Source of the DNA: Gnetum montanum
Taxonomy: Eukaryota > Streptophyta > Gnetopsida > Gnetales > Gnetaceae
Length of the DNA: 64,000 bases
Assembly (NCBI GenBank): GCA_015680685.1
Contig: MNCI01002233.1
Span: 104,099 to 168,098, forward strand
Direction of reading: 5' to 3'
The first letter of the stretch is position 1, and every line of letters begins with the position of its first letter. The position numbers were made by a program, and so were the translations under genes. Below the pieces are notes generated by a model. The model did no database searches and was not told where the DNA came from. It worked only from the letters and a program-made list of their open reading frames with translations. Of this stretch, positions 33,833 through 44,230 are shown piece after piece.

Positions 33833-36800
33833 TCTTTTTAGCGGTCATCCATCTCGGTGGTCCCAGAGAAAAGGAGGTGGTTGCAGTCTTGCCTATGGGA
33901 AGGTCCACTTCCCGTTTAAGAGATTTCGTGACCTTTACCTGCTCTTTCAACTTGTCATAGGCCTCAGAAATACCAATGGAATTTACAAATTCTTTATAGG
34001 TAAACGCCTCCATGGCAGCATCCCTATATAGTTTACGATAGGTGGCATGTTCCAGTTTATACATGTGTTTGTGGTTTTTTTGGGACTACCCCCATTTGTA
34101 AACTATGGCATTGAAATCTTTCCAATCCTAACTCTTTTGGGCCAACAATTCCATTTTCATTCGTTGTTCTACTATTTCACAGGTGGCTTCATTGTTCTGA
34201 TGCATGACTATTCAAAATCTGGCATAATCTATCACAGCTATGCGCTAGTCTTCGTTGCTAGTATCATGGGCTATGAGGAATTTGTTTCTCGATTTGAGGT
34301 CTTCCACCTCGACACTCATATCGGCCTTCTCTTTCTTATCTTTTTGGACCTGTTTCCACAGGTCTTCGTTGACATGATTATACTCCCATAAGGAGCATTC
34401 TGAGTGCAAAGCACATTTGCTAACTCATCGTATGCACGATGAGGCACCTTGGTCACTTCAGGCAGGAATGTAGTGACACCAACTTTTAAAGGCCATGTCA
34501 GGTTCCATTTGAGTCAAGAGGCTGTCACAACATAAAGAGCATGTCAGTCATATTAGTGTAGCAAGATTAATGAATTTGAGAACTCTAGCTTAGAAACATG
34601 AGAGTACCTAGCACTACTACTTACCCACTTTAGGGTTGACCTATTGAAGACGGCGGATCATGTCATCGATGATCCCCTACATAAACGTAAATTTATCATA
34701 GGTCTCAGGCCATGGTTCCACATGAATTAGAGGAGGTCCTACAATATTGACAGTGGTGTTTTTAATACAACTAAACATGTCAGCAATGATTAAAATGGAC
34801 TATGATAAAGCAAATATATCATTAAAATCACCAGCATCTAATTGCAGTTCCCCTCCCTTCTGATTCAGAGTGACGGTAGCATCCTTGGTAGAAGTACCTT
34901 CTGGGTCAATGCGGGCTTCTCCTTTATTTACTGGCACGTTTCCTTTTGAGGCACCAGCATACTCTTTATTCACTGGAGACTCCTCTTCGTCTCCAAAAAT
35001 GTCCCCCTCGTTAATAAGAGGATTCTTCCTAATAACAAGAGCCCTTGCCTTAGCAGTAGGAGTTCCCTTCCTCTTGACCAAGTCCCTTTCTTCTAAGACT
35101 GGGGCCTTCATGTCTTTATTCGTCACCCCCATCTTAGGGGCCAACACCTCTTTGTCGCCTTCTTCTTCTTCCTCTTCTTCCTTTGGTAGCCAAGAAACAT
35201 GTTTGCATTAGCTCAAAATAAGTTAGCTTAAAGTAGGTTCCATGCTACGCTATGCTATTTAGTGTAGCACAGTGTAGCAGGCATTAACAAAGTAGGCAAA
35301 GAAATAAACATGAAAAAAATTTTTTACCAATGGGGGGTTGCGTCCTATGTAGTTTAAACCGTAGTCTCCGCCCCTCCTCTTCCTCTGTGCAAAGGGTTTC
35401 CTCAATTGAAGAAGGTCTCTTTCACTGCAACTTGGTGGCCATTGTTTTGGAAACAAGATGTTTCTCCTATGATATGCTATTGGCGGTGGCAGAGGGCGTC
35501 TCTCCTATGCTCTCTTGGCCACGAAAGTTGTGGGCCACCCAATCCTTAGTCATCATGGAGAACGACTCCCCAATTATTTCTGGGGAATCTTGGGCTAGGA
35601 TGGTTTGAAGGACCTGGTAGATCCACAATTTTGAAATCTGGTTGCGATTCCACAATACCTAGGCCTCATTCTCATGGATCACCAGAAACTCCGTGAAATG
35701 TCATAGACAGGCTATGTAAAAGGCATAATGTATATTGGTATGAGACTCCAGCTTCTTATGGAGCCCCAAGATTTTGGTCTGCAAGCCTTTACATAAAAAA
35801 CCTAATCCAATATTAGTGAGCCCCCTCTTCCATGACCTCAAGTAATTACCCAGGCCTTCTTAATACCAAGGACCTTCCCTTGGGAAAGTAGTTGAGGGAA
35901 AGCGTGAGAACAGAAGATGGGGTAAACTTCTCTGGCAGGTCCTGCCCTGACCTTCTCCATAGGAATCCCCTTCTGCTCTTTGGCAACCCCTATCCACTTC
36001 ACAATGTCATCCTTCTAAAGAGTTAACTCCTTCTTGGACTTTGACCCTATGAGGATGCCATCAGTAAGGACACCGAAGAGGTCCATGAATAGCTGATCAT
36101 TGATTTCAATGACCACCCACGCATCATGTATGCGTGTGAAGAAGTGGTCTGCCTTATCAGAAAAGGAGTCCACCAGAGAAAGCATCTTAGTGGAAGGAAC
36201 GCTTGGGTTCGGGGTCAGGAAAAAATACATAAGCCCAACATTTTGGAGATTCTTGACCAGGGATTCTGAGGCCTTGCTGTATATCCAATGCTGGCTTGCA
36301 TCTACTTCTCCGTACTTGAAGTAGATGTTTACCTCCTAGTTCCTGGCAGTTATCACTGTCACCTCCTGGGACTTCTTCGCCCCTACAACAATTTTCATAG
36401 AAACAGTTAGCATAAAAACACAAAAAAATACATAAAAAATGAAAAAAACACTCCAACATGCTGTACCTACTGCTTAGCTTAACAGGTTTATATGTGAACG
36501 GGAATTGTGGAAGAGGGACCAAAATGTCTTCCATGGGGATTGGTTTGAAGGGTGCCCATCCCTCATCCAACCAACCAAACTCCTTGCATTTGCTATAGAG
36601 ATTGGAATATTGGTCTAGATAGGTGTAGTATTCACTCCCACATTGACCTATTACACCTACACGAATATTCTTAGCAGAAGAGAATTCCCGCATGGCCATC
36701 TCGACTATGGCCAATGCATCCGTATTGCCATGAAGCCCTTTCATGTTGATATAAAACCTAGTAACAAAAAGATAGCATTAAAATTTGGCTAGCATAGCAA

Positions 36801-37941
36801 ATGTCATACAATGTAATAGAACATGGGTATAAAACTCACCCACCAGCATGGTAGATAGTTCTTGGTGGGTTTTGGAAGCATGTTCCCATATGACATGCAA
36901 TAAAAAATGTGTTGTAGGGATGGTAGCAACTGTACCCAGGCATCTCCCAGATCCAAGCCAAATGCCTCAAACCTTGGGGGCACTAAATGGATCCTTCTCC
37001 CTACCCGCTACTGACTGCCCCATCCTTCAAATACCTCAAAATACCTTGGGTTGCCCCAAGCAACAGGGTTTCTAGTATGACGGCCACTACCTCCTCTTCT
37101 AAGTGTGACTAAACGATCACACTAAAGTGTTGGAGGAGATATTGTAGGAGCTTCTGTGCTCCTACCCTAAACTAGACTACTTGATCTCCCACACGTGTGT
37201 GAGGAGGAGGAACATGAGCCATTGGTTTGTTCATGCAGCACAAGACTCCTACAATTTCTAAGACAATTAGAACTAGCCTTAGCGCTATCTTGCACAACAC
37301 AATGGAAAATGTTAGCATCATGACCAAGCGCAATACACACGTAGCATAGCAAGAACTAGCATAGCAAGAATTAGAATTTTAGCAAACTTGTACATAGCGT
37401 AGAAAAAAACAAAAAAGCAATAACATAGCGAAACTAGCCTAGCATGGCAACGAAGCAATTAACCCTAGCAAAGCAATTAGCACCACACCAAAAACACGTG
37501 TCACACTATCACATCATGCATGGCCAAACCCTCCTGAGGGTCCTACGCTATGCCATTTGAAAGCCAAGTAACCTAAACTATCCAAACCCCCACAGTTATG
37601 ACAACCACAGTGATGGTGGTTTAGGCGACCTTGCATGCAACGTTAGCGTAGCATTTATGCATCTGCCATGGTTGAAATGGAAACAGTGATGGTGTAAAGG
37701 ATAAAACAATAACAACGTGATGATAGAGCACATGGATAACTGAAATTGAATCACAAAAATGAAAGTAGAAAAGAAAAATGATAATAGAAGCACAAAAAAA
37801 TAGAGGAGGCATCGCAGCCTACCGGGTCAATGGCATGTCCTCCCGCACCGCGACATGTGCTTATGTCATGCATCCTAGAGTTTCCTTTACCTCCTCAACC
37901 TTTGCAAGTGCCAAGTGAGTGTGTTCTTTCTTTGGAGCCAT
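33715..37941 (-). pseudogene. Antisense multi-exon gene carried inside Tat-B, product unknown
   Basis: Read on the minus strand. Exon 1 is 37941-37823 (starts MAPKKEHTHLALAKVEEVKE). Exon 2 is 37248 to about 36844 (PPRFEAFGLDLGDAWVQLLP, GNMLPKPTKNYLPCW). Exon 3 is 36757-36471 (FYINMKGLHGNTDALAIVEM, FGWLDEGWAPFKPIP). Exon 4 is 36382-35328 (NVGLMYFFLTPNPSVPS, HDAWVVIEINDQLFMDLFG, KDWVAHNFRGQES). Exon 5 is from about 35180 to 34625, with an acidic run then KGTPTAKARALVIRKNP and the donor GTAAGT. Exon 6 is 34521 to about 33715, coiled-coil-like (NEDLWKQVQKDKKEKADMSV), ending KKKATTDVEPRNR and GLGLDQIPFEM. Splice phases fit at exons 1-2, 2-3, 3-4 and 5-6; the exon 5 acceptor is uncertain. The total is about 1050 codons. 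Frameshifts lie near 35860 and 34410, with several stops. I recognise no family. Introns on this strand would survive copying through the sense RNA. Confidence 0.72.
35240..35282. repeat. LTR-type palindrome inside an antisense-gene intron
   Basis: GCTACGCTATGCTATT followed by AGTGTAGCACAGTGTAGCAG is the same palindromic block found five times in the Tat-B U3. It lies in the intron between exons 4 and 5. Looser GCATAGCAAG pieces occur at 37340-37400 in the first intron. Confidence 0.65.
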
Positions 37942-38090
37942 CGTCCTACTTGTAGACTTTTCCTCATTGCTATGCAAAAACCACCTTGCTCTCTGTTAGC
38001 ACAATCGCACTGTGCTCCAAAATCGCTTTATGCTCTGAATGTGGGCTCTACGCTCTTATGGTGAGAATGATAAGATTACCAGGGTTTAAT

Positions 38091-38101
38091 CCCTATTTAT
38101 G
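38091..38101 (-). promoter_or_regulatory. TATA box of the antisense gene
   Basis: On the minus strand CATAAATAGGG lies about 150 bases before the ATG at 37941. It suggests that the antisense gene had its own promoter, separate from the LTRs. Confidence 0.5.
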
Positions 38102-38299
38102 GCCATAATGGTGAAAAAGGGAAACTTTCCATTCTCTCTCTCCATTTAATGTGAGGTTTACCATGTAGTGTAGCATGCCCGCCATGACATCGTAGCACTG
38201 TTGGCAATTAAAATGGGCAGATCTAAGCGAAATATCTTAGCACGCTTTGAGCTAATCATTTTCTTTCCCAAAAAATGAAAAAACATATATATTATTTTA

Positions 38300-38790
38300 G
38301 TTACTGGTCTGAAAAGACCTTAAACTAGCAATCTTAGCGTAGCTATGACTTTACCGGTCTGGGAAGACCTTAAACTAGTAGTCTTAGCATAGCTGCGACT
38401 TTACTGGTTAGGAAAGACCTTAAACTAGTAGTCTTAGTGTAGCTGAAACTTTACTGGTCCAAGAAGACCTTAAACTAGTAGTCTTAGCGTAGCTGTGACT
38501 TTAGTGGTTTGAAAAGACCTTAAACTAGTAGTCTTAGCGTAGCTTTTTTACTCTAGTTAGTAGTCCAAAAAGATTTTAAACTAGTAGTCTCGACCCTCTA
38601 CACATTTGCAGTTCACAATGATACTAAACTAGCGATTTCACATTTCCGTATTAATAGTTTTACTTTTCTTATATACCACCAAGTTTCCATTCTATAAACT
38701 AGTGGTTTTGCGTTTTACATCTAGTTAGTCCAAAATGACACTAAACTAGCAACTTCACATTTGTAAATTAGTAGTTTTACAATTTTTTAT
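38300..38790 (+). repeat. Tandem array T3 (GGTC-N6-GACC + TTAAACTAG units)
   Basis: Six units of about 50-58 bases (to 38600) and two or more looser ones carry GGTCTGAAAAGACC or a variant, then TTAAACTAGTAGTCTTAGC. The 14-base core is a dyad; units 1 and 2 can form a five-pair stem with a GAAA or GGGA loop. The array separates the antisense-gene promoter from RT. Confidence 0.87.
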
Positions 38791-39173
38791 AGTTTTGTAT
38801 CTTTGCATCTTAATGGCCTGCCATAACCTTGAATGGGCGAATTTTAATCTTTATATCATACTTACACATAATCGCTGCTTTGCAAGTTTTTGCTATACAC
38901 AATTATTGCGAACAGGTGCCTCCTAAATAGACTCTCATTTCATTTTGGCTAGTTGAGCAAAAAATGGAAATCCATCACGATCTCTCCACACCTTTAGCTT
39001 TAGCAAGTCCACATGGCAAGCTCGCTAGATAATTGAACCCAAACCTAATTGACTGGGGATCAACGAAAGTTAGCACCATAGCATCCTTAGAAACATCCCC
39101 AGACTAGCCTGAGCATCTAGTCCAAACCCTAGATTTAGAGGCTGGGGATGTAACTGAGGACCCTCTCATCAAG
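38791..39173 (+). other. Spacer before Tat-B pol
   Basis: The last part, from about 39000, may already be pol coding in the same frame, since text such as EDPLIKMP precedes the Met at 39174, but stops are present. Nothing else is seen. Confidence 0.45.
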
Positions 39174-41100
39174 ATGCCTATGACCACATCCAAGGGGGAA
39201 GTAAAAAGGTTAAAACTTATCTCCCTCTTAGATACGCAGATGCACAAAAATATAGCCAAGATTCTGCAAGATAACATTAAAGTTTTTGCATGGTCATACA
39301 GTGACATGTCAGGTTTAGATCTAAGGCTGATACAACACAACATTGTCCTAGACCTGTGCATGAAGGCAGTTGAGCAAAAGGCTTGTAAGGTTAAACCAGA
39401 AATTGCACTAGCCGTAAGAGATGAAATTAGCAAGCTATACCATGCTGGTTTCATTCATGCAGTTGATTACTCGGAATGGGTGTCCAACATTGTTGTGGTT
39501 TCTAAGAAAATAAGAGGAATACAAATTTGTATAGAATTCTGGGGTCTGAACAAGGCAACGATCAAAGACGATTTCCCACTTCCGAGCATTGATCAACTCA
39601 TCGACACTATGGCTAGTCATGCTCTTTTATCCTTCATGGATAGTTTCTCTAACTACAACCAAATTCGCATTAACCTAGAGTGTCAGCTAGCAACAACCTT
39701 CATGACCCCATGGGGTACCTTTTGTTACACCATGATGCCTTTGGGGCTTAAGAACGCTAGAGAAACCTACCAGCGAGCCATGACTCACATGTTTAGCAAC
39801 TACATCCTAGAAACACTAAACGACTATGTGGATGATATAGTAGTCAAATCCAAGGAGGCTGCTGATCACCCACATGATCTAGGGGTAGTCCTTAAGTGTT
39901 GTCAAATGCATTATTTGTGCCTCAATCCTAAGAAGTGTTTCTTTGGGGTGAAAATTGGATGCATGTTAGGGTTTGTAGTATCAGAGGCCAGAATACGGGT
40001 GGACCTTGATAAAGTTAAGGCCATCGTCAACTTGGCACCCCCTATGAACCTTAAGGAATTACGTGGATTGCAAGGTAGAGTACAGTTCATCCGAAGGTTT
40101 ATAGTAAGGCTAACTAACAAGTTATACCCCATGCAACATCTTCTAAAGAAAGGGGTTAACTTTGAATGGACAAATCAATGTTAACAAGCCTTCGATGACT
40201 TGAAGAAAGAGCTCTTGCACCTCCCAACTATGCATCCATCACAGAGGGATAAGCCTTTCTTCATCTACCTTCCCATCTCAAACACATCTATCACAACACT
40301 GTTATGTCAGAAGCAAGACAATGGATCTAAGATACTAGTGTATTATCTGAGTCATGCATTAATAGCATATGAGGCGAAATACAACGAGGTGGACAGGAAT
40401 TATCTTCCCTTAGTATTCGTGTTAAAAAAGTGTAGGCATTACCTGTTTCGCAATACAATTAACATCATTTGCAAAAGCAACATACTCCAGGCTATCACTA
40501 ACAACTTGTACGAAAGTAGCAAGATAGCCCAATGGAAAGCAATAACTGCAGAGTTCAACTTACACTATGTGAGCCAATCATCGACAAAGGGTCAAGCTAT
40601 AGCAATGTAACTTATAGCCTCACCCATCGACAACGAGACAACCGTAGATCCCGAATTCCCAGACGAGCATGTTGGCACTATCAACGCCATCCCATCACAC
40701 CTGGAAGCTACTTTATATTTTGACAGTGCCTCAACCATGTGAGGAGGTAGTGCAGCTACCATCATTACGTTCCCCTTTGGGGAAATGCACTCATTTGCTT
40801 ATCATTTTGCGTTCTCTTGCATCAACAATGTGGTAGAGTATGAGAGGCTACTCAGAGGCCTCTTAGCTACCCAAACACTATGCATACAACACCTGGCGAT
40901 TCATAGTGATTCATAACTAGTTGTGAATTAGATCATCGAGGTATATGCCTGCAAAGCTATGCACCTACAATCCGATTGTGACCTAGCAAAAAGTGTGCTT
41001 AAATAGTTTGCAACTACGGATGTGCAACATGTGCCACGCAACAAGAACACCATAGCAAATGCCTTAGCCATCCTAGCACTAAATATTCCACCACACTTGT
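39174..41100 (+). pseudogene. Tat-B reverse transcriptase, RNase H and second RNase H
   Basis: One frame without a shift. RT (39174-40140) has WSYSDMSGLD, EISKLYHAGFI, LPSIDQLIDTMASHALLSFM, MMPLGLKNARETYQRAM and the active site YVDD at 39825-39836, then LNPKKCFFGV. RNase H follows (40200-40610; SHALIAYEAKYNEVDRNYLP, KCRHYLF). From about 40700 a second RNase H-like domain reads YFDSAST, NNVVEYERLLRGLLA, HSDS and HVPRNKNTIANALA, the extra domain known in Tat elements. Stops at 40182, 40608, 40740, 40914, 40929 and 41004 each fit a C-to-T change in a Gln or Arg codon. RT itself is still uninterrupted for 336 residues. Confidence 0.9.
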
Positions 41101-42434
41101 TTACAAGTTTGCCAACTTCGATCATCGAATGTACTGAGCCTATCACTTAGGCGAGACATGTGGCCTCTATCAGTGTTGCGGATACCTAGGAGTGATATGC
41201 CAAGATTAAATCCTACCTATAACATGGTGAACCCCCAAGCGGACTAACATCTTCCCAGAGAGATGTGATCCGTAAGCATGCCCGGCAATATACGCTCATG
41301 GGAAATGATGCCTTATGCAAACGTTCTTATGACGGGATATTGCTGGCATGCGTGGGTGAGGAGCAAGCATGGAAGGTAATCTATGAGGTACATGATGGAC
41401 TGTGTGATGGACACATAACACCGAGGGCTATGGTTGTAAAAATCAGACACCTACAGTACTACTAGCCCCATATGGAGCATGATTGCTTGTCAAAATTTAG
41501 GATGTGTGACACGTGCCAGAGATATGTAAATCTCATACACATCTCACCTATGGAGCTACACCCAATGCAGATCACATGGCCTTTTCAGTGATGGGGACTA
41601 GACCTCATAGGACCTATCATGCCTAAGTCCTCTGCAGGGCATAGCTTCATCATCACCGCCACTGAGTATTTTACTAAGTGGGTGGAAGCTATCCCCCTGA
41701 GAAAGATGATATCTCAGCAGGTCTACCACTTCATCCTGGAAAACATTGTGGCAAGGTTTGGGCTTCTGATAACTATTGTAACCAACAATGGACCACAGTT
41801 CAGTAGTACGGAAACCCGAACCTTCTACAGCAATCTAGGCATTAGGAAATCATTCTGCTCCTCATATTACCCACAGGCAAATGGGCAGGCGGAGGCTACA
41901 AACACATCCATCATCAACTTGCTGAAGAGGATTCTTAAAAATAGCAAGAGGCAATGGCATGAGAAAATTCTCTATGTTCTATGGGCCTACAAGACGACAT
42001 GCAAGATTGTGACAAGTAAGACTCCTTATAGTCTTGTTTATGGATCTGAAGCTGTGTTGCCTCTTGAGTTGCAAGTACCGTCACTCTGGATGATACTATC
42101 CGATGTCATGAGCGACGCCCAGAACAACAAGTCAAGAATTATCGACCTTGACTCAATAGAGGAGGAGCGTGCAAAAATTCTAAGCCACATAGAGCACTAC
42201 CAGAGCAAGCAACGACAAAAACATCATGCAAACCCACATCAACAGCCAATACAGAAGGGATACCTCATCTTCAAGGCTGTCCATGAGCATGTGAGAAAAT
42301 TCTCAACTAACTGGGAAGGTCCATACATGGTCACTAAATCCTTTGAGAATGGAGCCTTCAAGCTGGTAGACATGGATGACAACGAGTTCGCAAATTTGGT
42401 GAATCATTCATATCTCAAGCCATACTACATCTAA
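41101..42434 (+). pseudogene. Tat-B integrase
   Basis: It continues pol in the same frame. The zinc-binding part (HDGLCDGH, then CDTCQR) is at about 41390-41515. The core begins WGLDLIGPIMPKSSAGHSF with the first Asp kept. The second catalytic Asp is Asn (TNNGPQF, codon at 41784, a G-to-A change). The Glu is kept (NGQAEAT, codon at 41892). The C-terminal part reads KFSTNWEGPYMV and ends LKPYYI with a stop at 42432. Stops at 41148, 41187, 41193, 41220, 41463 and 41589 fit single transitions. From 41592 to the end, 280 codons are open. No chromodomain is seen. Confidence 0.9.
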
Positions 42435-42445
42435 AGCATGAACAT

Positions 42446-42870
42446 GGTAAGCAACATCCACTACGATGTAAAACTAGCACAATAGGTCTGCTACGACGTA
42501 AAACTAGCATAGCACATCCACTACAATATAAAACTGGCACAACTCATCTGCTATGACTATAAACTAGCACAGCTCGTCCGCTACGATGTAAAACTGGCAC
42601 AACTTGTTCGTAGTAACTTAAAACTAGCACAGCTCATCTGCTACGACCATAAACTGGCACAGCTCATCCGCTAAGATGTAAAACTAGCACAGCTAGTTTG
42701 CTATGACTATAAACTAGCACAATATGTCTTCTATAATGTTAAACTGGAACATACGGTCTGCTGGGACCTTAAACCAACATAGTGGTCTGCTGGGATCTTA
42801 AACCAACATAGCGGTCTGCTGGGACCTTAAACTAGAACATGGTCTACTAGGACCCTAAACTAGGTTTGCG
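42446..42870 (+). repeat. Tandem array T4 (CGTC/CATC/GGTC-N6-complement + TAAAACTGGC units)
   Basis: About 14 units of 28-30 bases begin a few bases after the integrase stop. Examples of the core are CATCCACTACGATG, CGTCCGCTACGATG, CATCCGCTAAGATG and GGTCTGCTGGGACC, each followed by TAAAACTAGC, TAAAACTGGCAC or TTAAACC. Each is a four-base arm, six bases, and a complementary arm. Confidence 0.88.
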
Positions 42871-44216
42871 GCACGTCCCCAACATGCATCTAGACCTAGT
42901 ACACATCAAGCAAGAGTGCATAGTGCCGATGTGGGGTAGGACGTTGTAGTTCCAGAATGCAGTTCACAACATGATGAGAACATGATCTGGAACATACACA
43001 ACATCGCCACTCCTGGCATCTTACTGATCCCTCAGAGATTTTGTATGACATCTCACTAACCCCTTGGACCTATCATCACCATGGCCCATCGCCTTGATAG
43101 TAGTTCCTTGGTCAGTGCCTGCTACTGGAGTTCTAGCAGTATTGTGGCCTAGCCACAATATTGTTACCCTCCAACTCCCTACAAGCATATGAGCTCAAGT
43201 AACGTTTAGCTATGTGGTAGCTAATCCCATAGCTATGCTGAGAATGCATGCCTTTGGCAGGGATTCCAGAGCATCCACACTCACAGCAACTCCCCGCTCC
43301 TTCGATGCCATCTCCTCCATGTTGATGCTGCCGAGGCCGTTGCTCGCCTTTCTACTTTGGACACTATACACTAGCAAAGATGTCCAAGAGCTTCAACAAT
43401 GTCTACAGCAAGCAAGATCTTTGCCCTCATTTTGCATCATGGTTGTTTCTTCTATTTTGCTCTCTATTGTGTTTGTAGGATGCAGCTGAAGGTGCATCTT
43501 GCCACAGCAACAAATGTTATAGCGTTGTGAAGTGATTTTTTGGATTAGCTTGGCTACCTTAGAGTGCACATCTTGTCCAACCTTCTAAACTCCTTCACTT
43601 TACCTTACTCGCATCTGCAATTCCTACCCGCTCCCCTCTCTTACAAGATTTTTCCAACGCCTGTTAAGCCCTTCTATTTGCTCAACTGCAAAGTCCATGA
43701 CGTGCGTAACACAACTCACTGCATGGGAAGTATCTGTAGGTAGGTTAAAGCCCCATACAAATGTAACATAACTCATCCTGGGAAAGAAACAGTTGTCCTA
43801 CAACAAGGTTGTTTACAAAAGCAAATGAAAAAACAACAAAAGGTAAAAGTGTAAGAGAGTGAAAGCTCACACGCATAAAAAACCGTGCCTAGAAAAATGG
43901 CATGTAAGCCATTTTGTAATCACCCTCTCCAAGTGTTTTGATGAGAGGTCAAAGGTCAGTAAAAGCAAATATGACCACACGAATGACTCCCTCATGAGCA
44001 CTCCGATTAGGGATTCTGCTAAGTTTCATCTTTATCCTTTTCCTGAACCTCCTTCCTCCCTGCTTTGCCCTTTCCCCCCGCAAAAACCAATGCAATACTC
44101 TTAACCACAGCTACGTGACATCTTGACGATCACCAAACAAAAATGTTAGCATTTTGTCTCCCATGGTGTTTCATATTCTTTGTCAACGTTTCTTAGGCCC
44201 ATCCTCCAGATGTCAA
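42871..44216 (+). other. Tat-B region between T4 and the PPT
   Basis: No recognised gene. A frame at 43214-43489 has Leu-rich text but no domain. A stretch near 43020 (CATCTTACTGATCCCTCAGAG) matches Tat-C near 62095 on its sense strand, so the region is shared by the family. Confidence 0.5.
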
Positions 44217-44230
44217 CAAAGAGGGGCCAA
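44217..44230 (+). promoter_or_regulatory. Tat-B polypurine tract
   Basis: AAAGAGGGGCCAA lies directly before the 3' LTR. Tat-C has AAAGAGGGGCCAT at the same place on its sense strand. It primes plus-strand DNA synthesis. Confidence 0.75.

Noticed and set aside
33762-34391. Plus-strand frames of 89 and 114 codons
   Set aside because: Shadows of exon 6 of the antisense gene; the minus-strand reading is far more coherent and has splice sites at its edges.
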